Shown: positions 14,196 to 20,747 of the stretch, in pieces
Position numbering within the stretch: position 1 is the stretch's first letter
Layout of the letters: each line of letters starts with the position of its first letter
From: a virus
IMG/VR virus record: IMGVR_UViG_3300020455_000764
Coordinates: 1-20,747 of that record
Reading direction: 5' to 3' (one strand)
Length of the DNA stretch: 20,747 nucleotides
Notes under the pieces: model-generated
The model's database searches: none
Told to the model about the DNA's origin: nothing
Seen by the model: the letters and a program-made list of their open reading frames with translations, nothing else
Position numbers and translations under genes: made by a program

Positions 14196-14251
14196 GAGAC
14201 GCCGATTCGGGTCTCTTAAACGACTCGCTTTTGGAAAGGAGACAAATAATG
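14196..14251 (+). promoter_or_regulatory. ROSE-like RNA thermometer candidate in the hsp20 leader
   Basis: Two hairpins fill the leader. The first pairs GAGAC (14196-14200) with GTCTC (14211-14215), with an inner CCG/CGG. The second pairs CUC-G-CUUU (14224-14231) with AAAGGAG (14235-14241) around a UGG loop, with G14227 bulged. This buries the entire Shine-Dalgarno, which lies 7 nt before the ATG at 14249. The 5' arm contains UCGCU (14225-14229), an exact match to the U-U/C-GCU core of ROSE thermometers, which control small heat-shock genes in Alpha- and Gammaproteobacteria. GUCUCUU (14211-14217) could also pair with the Shine-Dalgarno in an alternative fold. The structure is predicted by eye. 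Confidence 0.6.
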
Positions 14252-14689
14252 AACACCAAAAGTCTATCATTTTGGTCTGATTTCAGACCTCACACAATAG
14301 GGTTCGATAATATATTCGATAATCTCGACTATCTACGAACTGTACCAAATAACAATTATCCCCCATATAATATCAGAAAGATCAATGACACTCATTGGGC
14401 TGTTGATATCGCATTGGCAGGATTCTCTAAAGAAGATATACAGGTTGAACATAAACCAGATGAAAATTCTCTGGTTATTAAATCTGTAATGTCTAAGGAA
14501 GAGAAGGATGTTGAAGATAATGACGGCATTCTACATAGGGGTATATCTAAACGCCAATTCACCAGATCGTTCAGTATCGCTGATGATGTACTAGTAAAAA
14601 GTGCAAAATTAGAGAACGGAATGTTGTCTGTCGAATTAGAGAGAATTATACCTGAAGAGAAGAAACCTAAGATTATTGATATTAAATAG
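14249..14689 (+). CDS. Hsp20 (alpha-crystallin family) small heat-shock protein
   Basis: A 146-residue small heat-shock chaperone that holds unfolding proteins in a refoldable state. The alpha-crystallin domain spans about 44-133: it starts INDTHWAVDIALAGFSKEDIQV and ends AKLENGMLSVEL, where the family motif is A-x-x-x-NGvL. A C-terminal I-x-I-type motif (IIDI, 142-145) would anchor oligomers. The frame is open upstream from a TTG at 14231, but the ATG at 14249 has AAGGAG 7 nt upstream and is clearly the start. It is the only supported plus-strand gene, divergent from the CobT-like gene. Hsp20 is common in marine T4-like phages and may help capsid or tail assembly; here its leader suggests heat-controlled translation. 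Confidence 0.94.
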   Translation: MNTKSLSFWSDFRPHTIGFDNIFDNLDYLRTVPNNNYPPYNIRKINDTHWAVDIALAGFSKEDIQVEHKPDENSLVIKSVMSKEEKDVEDNDGILHRGISKRQFTRSFSIADDVLVKSAKLENGMLSVELERIIPEEKKPKIIDIK

Positions 14690-14696
14690 TCTTTTT

Positions 14697-14737
14697 GACG
14701 CCCTAGGATCGCCGAGGATGGTGGTATCTAGGGTGTC
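14697..14737 (+). terminator. Long hairpin between convergent hsp20 and the small membrane gene
   Basis: GACGCCCTAG (14697-14706) pairs with CTAGGGTGTC (14728-14737), 10 bp including one G-U. An inner stem ATCGCC/GGTGGT closes on a GAGGAT loop. It starts 7 nt after the hsp20 stop. A second small stem (GTAC-TCTA-GTAC) and a C6-TATTTTT run follow up to about 14761, so the whole region may act as a terminator. Structured RNA of another kind is not excluded. Confidence 0.5.
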
Positions 14738-14761
14738 GAGTACTCTAGTACCCCCCTATTT

Positions 14762-14860
14762 TTACCAAATCGCAATAATAAATACAACTATCATAAAGAC
14801 AATAAATGCCCAGGTATCTAGTCTATACTTCTCAATGATTGTTTCTTTTTTTGATTTCAT
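14762..14860 (-). CDS. 32-residue single-pass membrane peptide
   Basis: A short open frame encodes a charged N-terminal segment (MKSKKETIIEKYRLD) followed by TWAFIVFMIVVFIIAIW, a 17-residue hydrophobic stretch long enough to cross a membrane. The lysine-rich start predicts an N-in orientation. No Shine-Dalgarno is visible before the ATG at 14860, so evidence rests on the clean amphipathic-to-hydrophobic pattern and on the otherwise unexplained gap between the methyltransferase and hsp20. It lies 46 nt downstream of the methyltransferase stop on the same strand. Possible roles include a small holin-like or membrane-associated regulator, but nothing in the sequence decides. Confidence 0.5.
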   Translation of the reverse strand: MKSKKETIIEKYRLDTWAFIVFMIVVFIIAIW

Positions 14861-14906
14861 AATCTATATAGTTTTTATACAGATCCGATTTGGGAGATAA
14901 TGTATG

Positions 14907-16016
14907 TCAGTTTGACAATGGCTTCTGAAATATAAAGGTAGGTTCAAATTTACGACCAGTTATATTTGGTCTTTCATATCGACCCATATATCTTTGTGTC
15001 TGTTTCTTTTTTGCAACACCATCAAGTGTTGATGTATCACTACCACCTTGTTGAGTAGATAGTGATAACCACCATGTATCTGTATGTTCAAACCCTACTT
15101 CGATTGCAAGATCAACTGTATCCTCTTCAAATGTTTTATACTGTTTCGTATTGGCAACATTAAGAGCAAGAAACTTGCCTGGTTTCAATCCGTGATATGC
15201 ATTGGCAATAGTCTTTTTAAGAAACTCTATTTTCCACAAGTCTGAATTATCAAACTTAATACTTGACTGTTCTGGTTCATCACCATATGCTTCCCAACCA
15301 AAGTAAGGTGGACTTGTAAATACAAAGTCTATACTATTCTCATTGGGTATATATGTTTCACTACCTTGTCTTAGTAATGTATATGATCTATAACTATGGC
15401 CATAATCTTCTAGTATCTGCTCTAAACCTTCATATGTAGGTATACAAGGATCAGTACCTATATAATTTACACCAGCACATATCGCACCTAGTAATCTACC
15501 ACCATAACCCATACTTGGATCCCATACTGTACCTGCTTCTGTACCTTCTAGTGGACTTTCTTTATCAACAAACACATCATATAGGGCTGCAGCTGCAGTA
15601 GGTCTAAAGTTAGATACCATTTGAGTACCTGTATATCTTCTTAACATAGACCTCATATCTGAGTCTGTTATTTGATGAGCAGCCTTTTGTTTAAAAAATG
15701 TGCCTGTAAGTATCTTATTGATACCTTTCTTTAGGTGTTCTTCATCATTCCATATCTCTACTGGTGTTCTCATTTTACCACACTTGATACCCCAAGCATG
15801 TTCCATGTATGACCAAGCAAGATTAAGACCATGTGCTGATTGGCCTATGACCTTATTCTTTCTATCTATTAGTGTATCTCTTTTGAAATTGTATAACTGG
15901 TTGAATGTATCATCTCGCCATTTTCTATCAATAGGATAATAAGGAAAACCTTTATTAAGAATTGTATTATATGCTTCGTCTAATACTTTATTATCGTCTT
16001 TATCAATTACTATCAT
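14907..16016 (-). CDS. SPPY-type DNA methyltransferase (amino-methyltransferase)
   Basis: A 369-residue S-adenosylmethionine-dependent DNA methylase. The SAM-binding motif I is WDPSMGYGGRLLGA (165-178), a variant of DPF-GSGT, and catalytic motif IV is TSPPY (234-238), which is typical of N4-cytosine and some N6-adenine enzymes. SNFRPTAAAALYD (135-147) may be motif X. Motif I precedes motif IV, and the roughly 130 residues before them may hold the target-recognition part. No restriction endonuclease is adjacent, so it is an orphan enzyme, probably protecting phage DNA or altering regulation. The ATG at 16016 overlaps the GNAT gene by 14 nt. The target sequence cannot be predicted. Confidence 0.87.
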   Translation of the reverse strand: MIVIDKDDNKVLDEAYNTILNKGFPYYPIDRKWRDDTFNQLYNFKRDTLIDRKNKVIGQSAHGLNLAWSYMEHAWGIKCGKMRTPVEIWNDEEHLKKGINKILTGTFFKQKAAHQITDSDMRSMLRRYTGTQMVSNFRPTAAAALYDVFVDKESPLEGTEAGTVWDPSMGYGGRLLGAICAGVNYIGTDPCIPTYEGLEQILEDYGHSYRSYTLLRQGSETYIPNENSIDFVFTSPPYFGWEAYGDEPEQSSIKFDNSDLWKIEFLKKTIANAYHGLKPGKFLALNVANTKQYKTFEEDTVDLAIEVGFEHTDTWWLSLSTQQGGSDTSTLDGVAKKKQTQRYMGRYERPNITGRKFEPTFIFQKPLSN

Positions 16017-16467
16017 ATAAATAAATATCGCCTGGTATCGTTCCTTTTGACCAAGAGGTGTCGCCTATTTTTAACATACCATTCTTTTCATAAAACTTTT
16101 TAGCAATATCATTTTCACTTCTTACACTCAAGAAAACTCTGGTATTAATATGCTTAAAAAATTTATGTAGAACTTCTTTAGCAGAACCATTTCTATTCTT
16201 TGCAACTATCTGGTGTAGAATACAATCGCCTGGTTGTGCCAATATCTCCTCGTTGAGTCTTTGTTTTCTTTTGTATATATTATACACTATAACAACATCT
16301 TGGTCAAGAACTACTTGGCCTTTGGCAATATTTCTTTTTAGATAGTCTGTTCTTATATGTGGGAAGTACTTTTTGTTATTCTTAAATATATTCCAAACAG
16401 TATCAAAATCGGTATCTTTAGCATGATTTAACATATCATATATCGCATTTCGGTATTTACATAACAA
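16003..16467 (-). CDS. GNAT-family N-acetyltransferase-like protein
   Basis: A protein of 154 residues (or 143 from the alternative ATG at 16434) with a GNAT-like ending: GSAKEVLHKFFKHINTRVFLSVRSENDIAKKFYEKNGMLKIGDTSW. The V-x-x-EN-x-x-A-x-x-FYEK-x-G helix-strand pair is the usual C-terminal half of GNAT enzymes, which transfer acetyl from acetyl-CoA to amines. The acetyl-CoA-binding loop (normally Q/R-x-x-G-x-G/A) is only weakly recognisable around AKNRNGSA. The substrate is unknown; protein or small-molecule acetylation are both possible. It overlaps the oxygenase-like gene upstream by 40 nt if the first ATG is used, or by 7 nt from 16434, and no Shine-Dalgarno clearly favours either. Confidence 0.72.
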   Translation of the reverse strand: MLCKYRNAIYDMLNHAKDTDFDTVWNIFKNNKKYFPHIRTDYLKRNIAKGQVVLDQDVVIVYNIYKRKQRLNEEILAQPGDCILHQIVAKNRNGSAKEVLHKFFKHINTRVFLSVRSENDIAKKFYEKNGMLKIGDTSWSKGTIPGDIYLYDSN

Positions 16468-17111
16468 TCCATAACTAGGTGTATTCTATCTGTATCTGAT
16501 AAGTTTTCTACAGCGTGTGCCTTTCTAACATCTGTATAATAGAAATGACCTGTCTTTAGTTTATAGTCTTGTTTAAATTTATTATCATCCCATATAGAAA
16601 ATGTAACCAAGTCATTCGTTCTAACTGGCATATGTATTCTTGTTATTTGACCATCATCTATGCCTAAGTCTTTATCTATTTTATCTGTATGCTTATTAAT
16701 AACTTTACCTGCTTCTAATTTCATAAACCGAACTCTCTCCATTCTACAAGGTAATGTTTTAAGAACATCTAGTATAGGTTTCATTTCTGGTGCCTTATAT
16801 AGATCAGTCCATTGTAGTTTAGAATCGCTCTTCACTTTAGTTTTTAACACACCTGGTTTGGTTACATCTAGTGGATCTTGACTATAACCTTTTAGTGCAA
16901 TAGCAGTCCAGTCTGACCCTTTTGTATATTTTGTTTTTACTTTATGAAAGTCTAAAGTATCTAGATAATCTGCAACAGGTTTTAGTAATTTTTCATCTAC
17001 TGGTTGAAAGTGCCAGTTATTATCTTCTTCAGTAAAATAATTTAATTCTTTAAATCCTGTACCATTAGGTACTGCACTTAGTTTTCTACCATCACTCAAA
17101 ACCCAATTCAT
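16428..17111 (-). CDS. Aspartyl/asparaginyl beta-hydroxylase-like 2OG-Fe(II) oxygenase, copy 1
   Basis: A 227-residue protein of the AspH-like cupin family. Iron ligands are H141 and D143 (NKHTDKID) and H199 (KAHAVEN), with R209 (DTDRIHLVMDC) as 2OG-binding arginine. A GHFYYTDVRKAHAVEN segment precedes the last histidine, as in other members. These enzymes hydroxylate aspartate or asparagine side chains in proteins or small molecules. It is clearly paralogous to the next gene: both share GYS-x-DP near residues 75-80, the LPC-E-x-x-R-FMKL/FAKL stretch and the final RIHL/RVHL-x-x-DC. The ATG overlaps the upstream stop (ATGA), with GGAGG 11 nt before it. Confidence 0.8.
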   Translation of the reverse strand: MNWVLSDGRKLSAVPNGTGFKELNYFTEEDNNWHFQPVDEKLLKPVADYLDTLDFHKVKTKYTKGSDWTAIALKGYSQDPLDVTKPGVLKTKVKSDSKLQWTDLYKAPEMKPILDVLKTLPCRMERVRFMKLEAGKVINKHTDKIDKDLGIDDGQITRIHMPVRTNDLVTFSIWDDNKFKQDYKLKTGHFYYTDVRKAHAVENLSDTDRIHLVMDCYVNTEMRYMIC

Positions 17112-17839
17112 TGTACTAATAACCTCCTAAATTCTTTATTTGATATACAATCTATTAATAAATGTACTCTATCTGTATCACCTTTATTTTCTATTGAATG
17201 CCAACCCTTAACATCTGTATAATAATAATGTCCTAAATTTAAATGCATTTTTCTTTCTGGCCCATCTTTACCTTGAGGATAAACACTAAAAGTTGCCTTA
17301 TCATTTGTTTGTAAGGGTACAGCAATTCTTGCAATTTCACCATCTTGTAAGCCGAATGACTGATCTATTGCGTCCGTATGTGGTTCTAAAAATGCACCAG
17401 GCAATAGTTTTGCAAATCTTATTCTTTGAAATTCGCAAGGTAAAGGTTCTAATATTTCTTCTACGATTCTAAATACATCACCGTTTCTTATAGAACAGTC
17501 TTGTAAGGTTCCGCCTTCGTGTAAGTATTCTATCTCAAACTCATAACCTTCATAAACTTTTTCTTTTACAAATTTAGTATCTAGAGCAACATTAGGTCCT
17601 GTAAATACTGTATCTCCTGCCTGAACTCTAGGCCCACACTCTTCAGCAGGTTTACCACACTTTCTAGGATCACTTGAATATCCTCTTAATGATAACATAG
17701 ACCAATCACCATTCTTACTACTACGGGTATTAACATCTGTCCAACCTAGTGCGTCAAGATGATTAAATACTTTTGATAGATCACCTTTAAACGGTTGTAT
17801 AATTAATTCTCTAAGATTGGGATTGATTCCTAGCTGCAT
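17108..17839 (-). CDS. Aspartyl/asparaginyl beta-hydroxylase-like 2OG-Fe(II) oxygenase, copy 2
   Basis: A 243-residue paralogue of the preceding enzyme. The metal site is H154 and D156 (EPHTDAID) and H214 (KGWHSIEN), with R224 in DTDRVHLLIDC for 2OG. It carries a cysteine-containing insert at about 60-110 (DPRKCGKPAEECG and following), absent from the shorter copy, which may confer a different substrate. Its ATG at 17839 overlaps the deformylase by 29 nt and has AGGA 8 nt upstream. The pair probably arose by tandem duplication followed by divergence, since identity is concentrated around the active site. The substrates are unknown; ribosomal proteins and peptides are candidates only by analogy with other 2OG hydroxylases. 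Confidence 0.82.
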   Translation of the reverse strand: MQLGINPNLRELIIQPFKGDLSKVFNHLDALGWTDVNTRSSKNGDWSMLSLRGYSSDPRKCGKPAEECGPRVQAGDTVFTGPNVALDTKFVKEKVYEGYEFEIEYLHEGGTLQDCSIRNGDVFRIVEEILEPLPCEFQRIRFAKLLPGAFLEPHTDAIDQSFGLQDGEIARIAVPLQTNDKATFSVYPQGKDGPERKMHLNLGHYYYTDVKGWHSIENKGDTDRVHLLIDCISNKEFRRLLVQ

Positions 17840-18350
17840 TTTTTATATCCTTTTTTCTTTTCTTTTCTGCTCTTTTTATTTTTTCTTTAGATACTAAACT
17901 GGTAAATACTATACCTTCCATATGATCGTATTCATGTTGAAATACACGAGCAGACATACCATGTAGATATTCTTCTATTGTTTCTTTATCATCATTTTCA
18001 TATTTTACTTTAACCCAAGATGGTCTTTTAATTGATAAGAATAACCAAGGAAAAGTTAAACAACCTTCTTTCATTAATATCTTATCTTTACTGAATTCTA
18101 ATATCTCAGGATTCCAACATTGTCTAACTTTTCCCTCTTCAACTAACGGATGACCACCCATGATAAACATACGAAATGGTAGCCCTATTTGATTAGCAGA
18201 TAATCCTATACCACCATATCTGACCATTTCTTTTTCCATGGCACCAGTTATATCTTTTCGTGAATCATCACCTATAAGATCATCTGTAAACAAAGGTATC
18301 TTCTTGTTTATTATCTCAGCAGTAGGATCAACTAGGAAGTGTTTTGTCAT
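17811..18350 (-). CDS. def: Peptide deformylase
   Basis: The metalloenzyme that removes the N-formyl group from nascent bacterial proteins. All three family motifs are present in the 179-residue product: GIGLSANQIG (47-56), EGCLTFP (95-101, metal ligand C97) and QHEYDHMEG (138-146, ligands H139 and H143, catalytic E140). The tail is Lys/Arg-rich. The frame is open to an ATG at 18368, but the ATG at 18350 overlaps the SDR stop as ATGA and gives a normal N-terminus, so it is preferred. Marine phages often carry deformylases, thought to speed maturation of phage or host-photosystem proteins; no photosystem genes are seen here. It belongs to a run of overlapping genes from gp46 to the methyltransferase. 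Confidence 0.95.
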   Translation of the reverse strand: MTKHFLVDPTAEIINKKIPLFTDDLIGDDSRKDITGAMEKEMVRYGGIGLSANQIGLPFRMFIMGGHPLVEEGKVRQCWNPEILEFSKDKILMKEGCLTFPWLFLSIKRPSWVKVKYENDDKETIEEYLHGMSARVFQHEYDHMEGIVFTSLVSKEKIKRAEKKRKKDIKNAARNQSQS

Positions 18351-19033
18351 TTTTCTTGACCATCCCAAGTTTGACTAAAGTTTTGACCATATAGTTGATC
18401 TCCTACTTCAGTAGCTTTTGTCTCATATTTTCTATCTCGTCTAGGTGCGATTGTACTATTGCCTGTATTAAAAGATAAAACTTTTATCTGCATATGTTTA
18501 GGCCCATTCACAACCCATTGTACCATTTCAGCAACTTCACTAGGTTTCATAAAACAATATTCATCTATAAAAGGCGTAAACATTGTTGTTGCTTGTGTTT
18601 TAACAAACCCTGGCGATATATTAGTCACCCTACATCTATGGTGTTCGTTAAATCTTTCTGATAAATAAAGACTTGCAAAGTTTAATCTTGCCTTATCACT
18701 TACATAAGGTGTCCAGTCTTTATTATATCCCATTTGTTGAAAGTGTGTATGTGCCTCGCCTGAGGTAGAACTCATATTAATAATTAATTTATCTTCATAC
18801 TGCCACTTTTCATATAATTGATAGAGTATATGACATTGTGAATCTGGTGCATACACATTGTTAATGAATACATCTGGATTCTCTTTTGTTAACCAGTTTA
18901 TTACACTCTTGGTTCTCATAACATTGATACCAGTACTAGTGCTGGCACCAACTACTTCGTGGCCATCCTTTTCTAAAAGGTCTTTGATACATTTACCAAT
19001 ACCTTTTGTGTGTCCTGTTATCGCTATTTTCAT
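18347..19033 (-). CDS. Short-chain dehydrogenase/reductase
   Basis: A 228-residue NAD(P)-dependent SDR enzyme. The cofactor-binding motif is TGHTKGIG (6-13), the NNVY-type segment (58-61) stands in for NNAG, the catalytic serine lies in NMSSTSG (86-92) and the YxxxK pair is Y110/K114 (YVSDK). The later ITNISPGFVKTQ-type strand (NISPGFVKT) is also typical. The substrate is not apparent; sugar or cofactor reductions are common for the family. The ATG at 19033 has AGGAG 7 nt upstream, which overlaps the gp46 stop region. The stop overlaps the deformylase start (ATGA). Confidence 0.88.
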   Translation of the reverse strand: MKIAITGHTKGIGKCIKDLLEKDGHEVVGASTSTGINVMRTKSVINWLTKENPDVFINNVYAPDSQCHILYQLYEKWQYEDKLIINMSSTSGEAHTHFQQMGYNKDWTPYVSDKARLNFASLYLSERFNEHHRCRVTNISPGFVKTQATTMFTPFIDEYCFMKPSEVAEMVQWVVNGPKHMQIKVLSFNTGNSTIAPRRDRKYETKATEVGDQLYGQNFSQTWDGQEK

Positions 19034-19043
19034 AATTTTTCTC

Positions 19044-20747
19044 CTATGCTACCCTAGTAAAGTTTTTATATTTTTCATATTTAATTACTTGGGTAAATTT
19101 GTCTATTAGTATATCGCCTTTATGTGATATAACAAATACATTTTCTTTACTTAAAGAATTTATTATCTTCATAAACTCTTCGGTACCAGACGAATCAAGT
19201 GAACTATCTAACACCTCGTCTAGTATTAATAAATTGGTGTTAGTAGAGTTTTTAATCTTGGCAATTTCTCGCCAAGTAAATAAAATTGATAAATCAATTC
19301 TTAATTTTTCACCTTCACTAAAGTTATTGTAATTGAAGGCGTCTCTAAATCTAGATTTTATTGTTTCGTTAAACTCGTCATCTAAAGTAAAGTTGACATA
19401 AAAATCTAGTCTCTGGAGGTGTTTATTTATAAGTTGATTCATAACAGGTAAATACTGTTTGATAATTTTAGTTTTAATACCAGTGTCAGTCATCAATTCT
19501 CTGGCAGTATCTAGATATAGTTTATCATCTTTGAGTTTAACTTTGTTTGTTTCTGCTTCGCTGTATGATTCTTTTAGCTGTTTAAGCACACCTTTTGCTT
19601 CGCCAGTGCTTTCTTTCTCATCTCTTAAACCATCTACCTCACCTCTAACTGACCTAATGTATCTGTCAACATTTTCAATAGAGGTTTTATATCTTTCAAT
19701 CAACATTTCTTTTTCTCTTATAGCAACGGAGGTGTCATTAATTGTTTTCATTCGTGATTCTATTTTCTCAATACTATTACTCAACTCAGACATACCTTTT
19801 TCTATTTCACCTAGTTTTTCTTTTCTATCTTTAATTTGCTCTGTCTTAAAAGCCTCATCTATGGTTTGCCTACAAGTAGGACACTCGTCATTATCTTCAA
19901 AGAACTTCAACATATTTTTATGTTTGGTACAATTATTTTCTAACTTTGCCTCTAACTGATGAAACTTCATATGTTTACTCTTTACATCTGATTCATCTAG
20001 TATCTTATCTCTTAGGGTGGTGATTTCTTTTTCTAAATCTTTTATATCCTCTTCATATTGTTTCTTACCAGTTTCTTCTTTTTCTATTTGTGCCTCTTTA
20101 GACTCGATAGATTGTTTGTTTCTATATTGTAAATCTTGTATGTGTTTGTCTTGATCAGATATTTTTTCTTCAAATAGATTTACTGAAAATTCTGCTGATC
20201 GTATCTCTTCATCTTTTGCTTTATTCTTTTCTCTCAATAATAAATTCATTCTAGAAAATATTTCTATATCTAATATCTCTTCTACAACCTGTCGTCTATG
20301 CCTTGCCCGTAATCTCATAAATGGCACAAAACTAGAGCTGCCTAGAATTACAACCTGTGTAAATGACCTAAAGTTTAATCTTAGTATATTATCTTCTAAG
20401 TGTTTTTGATAGTCTTTTGAGGCTGCGTCTTGATTCAACATCTTATCATTACACCAGATTTCAAATATTGCTGGTTTGATACCTCGTTTAATCGTGTAGT
20501 TATTAGAACCTATTTGTAAGTCTATTTCTACTAAACAATCTTTCTCATTTATAGAATTGACTATCTGATCTTTTTTGATATCTCTAAATGGTCTATTGAA
20601 AAGACCAAAACATAGGGCGTCTAACATTGTAGATTTACCCGAACCGTTATCGCCTATTATAAGTGTAGTGCCACCTGTGTTTAGTGGGACTTCTATGAAT
20701 TGTTGACCTGTACTTAAAAAGTTTTTATATCTTACTGTTTTAAATTC
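19044..20747 (-). CDS. 46: T4-type gp46 recombination endonuclease subunit (SbcC/Rad50-like), start beyond window
   Basis: The ATPase subunit of the gp46/gp47 nuclease that resects DNA ends for recombination-dependent replication. The frame is open to the right edge, giving 567 residues; T4 gp46 starts only a few residues earlier, so almost the whole protein is present. The Walker A motif is GDNGSGKST (visible residues 32-40), followed by MLDALCFGLFNRPFRDIKK, very close to T4. The centre is a long coiled coil interrupted by the zinc hook CPTC (visible residues 289-292), where two molecules join. The C-terminal part has the ABC signature (SEGEKLRIDLS) and Walker B LLILDEVLDSSLD. gp47 is not in this window and is expected just upstream. 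Confidence 0.94.
   Translation of the reverse strand, partial: EFKTVRYKNFLSTGQQFIEVPLNTGGTTLIIGDNGSGKSTMLDALCFGLFNRPFRDIKKDQIVNSINEKDCLVEIDLQIGSNNYTIKRGIKPAIFEIWCNDKMLNQDAASKDYQKHLEDNILRLNFRSFTQVVILGSSSFVPFMRLRARHRRQVVEEILDIEIFSRMNLLLREKNKAKDEEIRSAEFSVNLFEEKISDQDKHIQDLQYRNKQSIESKEAQIEKEETGKKQYEEDIKDLEKEITTLRDKILDESDVKSKHMKFHQLEAKLENNCTKHKNMLKFFEDNDECPTCRQTIDEAFKTEQIKDRKEKLGEIEKGMSELSNSIEKIESRMKTINDTSVAIREKEMLIERYKTSIENVDRYIRSVRGEVDGLRDEKESTGEAKGVLKQLKESYSEAETNKVKLKDDKLYLDTARELMTDTGIKTKIIKQYLPVMNQLINKHLQRLDFYVNFTLDDEFNETIKSRFRDAFNYNNFSEGEKLRIDLSILFTWREIAKIKNSTNTNLLILDEVLDSSLDSSGTEEFMKIINSLSKENVFVISHKGDILIDKFTQVIKYEKYKNFTRVA

Noticed and set aside
14676-14900. 74-codon plus-strand frame after hsp20
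   Set aside because: It has no ribosome-binding site and crosses the structured terminator region; the minus-strand 32-residue frame explains the hydrophobic part better.
16016-16023. TATAAATA on the plus strand
   Set aside because: No plus-strand gene follows; it lies in the overlap of two minus-strand genes.
19459-19959. 166-codon plus-strand frame
   Set aside because: It is antisense to the gp46 coiled coil; the Ser/Leu-rich translation is typical of a shadow of Lys/Glu-rich sequence.

Overview
The window is a compact, AT-rich stretch of a T4-like (myovirus-type) tailed-phage genome. It carries the T4 replication core in nearly T4 order: gp46, gp45 sliding clamp, gp44 and gp62 clamp loader, RegA and gp43 DNA polymerase. 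Accessory genes are typical of marine T4-like phages: Hsp20, a CobS/CobT-like pair, 2-oxoglutarate oxygenases, peptide deformylase and ribosomal protein bS21. The bS21 resembles the alphaproteobacterial type and no photosynthesis genes are seen, so a marine alphaproteobacterial (possibly SAR11-like) host is my inference. Both ends of the window cut through genes (gp43 on the left, gp46 on the right). Almost everything is on the minus strand; the only plus-strand gene I support is hsp20.

Layout, in the direction of minus-strand transcription from the right. (1) 20747-14762: gp46, SDR oxidoreductase, peptide deformylase, two tandem 2OG-Fe(II) hydroxylase paralogues, a GNAT acetyltransferase and an SPPY-type DNA methyltransferase, mostly with start/stop overlaps, then a 32-residue membrane peptide. 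(2) 14690-14028: hsp20 on the plus strand, with a leader that looks like a ROSE-type RNA thermometer, divergent from the next block. (3) 14027-10142: a very large protein with HExxH and VWA domains (CobT-like), an 82-residue protein, and a MoxR/CobS-like AAA+ ATPase. The 82-residue protein is a stand-alone relative of the ATPase N-terminal domain. The CobT-like and CobS-like genes share a duplicated promoter element. (4) 10040-9145: a small HExxH protein, bS21 and a helix-turn-helix-like protein, behind a near-consensus sigma70 promoter whose -10 box lies 6 nt from the first ATG. (5) 9134-2359: a hairpin-rich leader, DUF3310-like protein, gp45, a helical 65-mer, gp44, SCP2-like protein, peroxiredoxin, gp62, RegA, a RimK-RimB fusion, a 103-residue protein and a TauD-like oxygenase. 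(6) gp43 with its own promoter, again with the ATG 6 nt from the -10 box.

Two themes stand out. The first is host translation: bS21, a RimK/RimB-type S6-modification enzyme, peptide deformylase, RegA, and several small-molecule modifying enzymes that could act on ribosomal or other proteins. The second is regulation by short or structured leaders: a thermometer-like leader on hsp20, apparently leaderless transcripts for gp43, the small metallopeptidase and probably the CobT-like gene, and a paired promoter class for the CobS/CobT-like module. No CRISPR array, canonical tRNA, rRNA, insertion sequence or attachment site was recognised. No gene-free stretch exceeds 300 bases.
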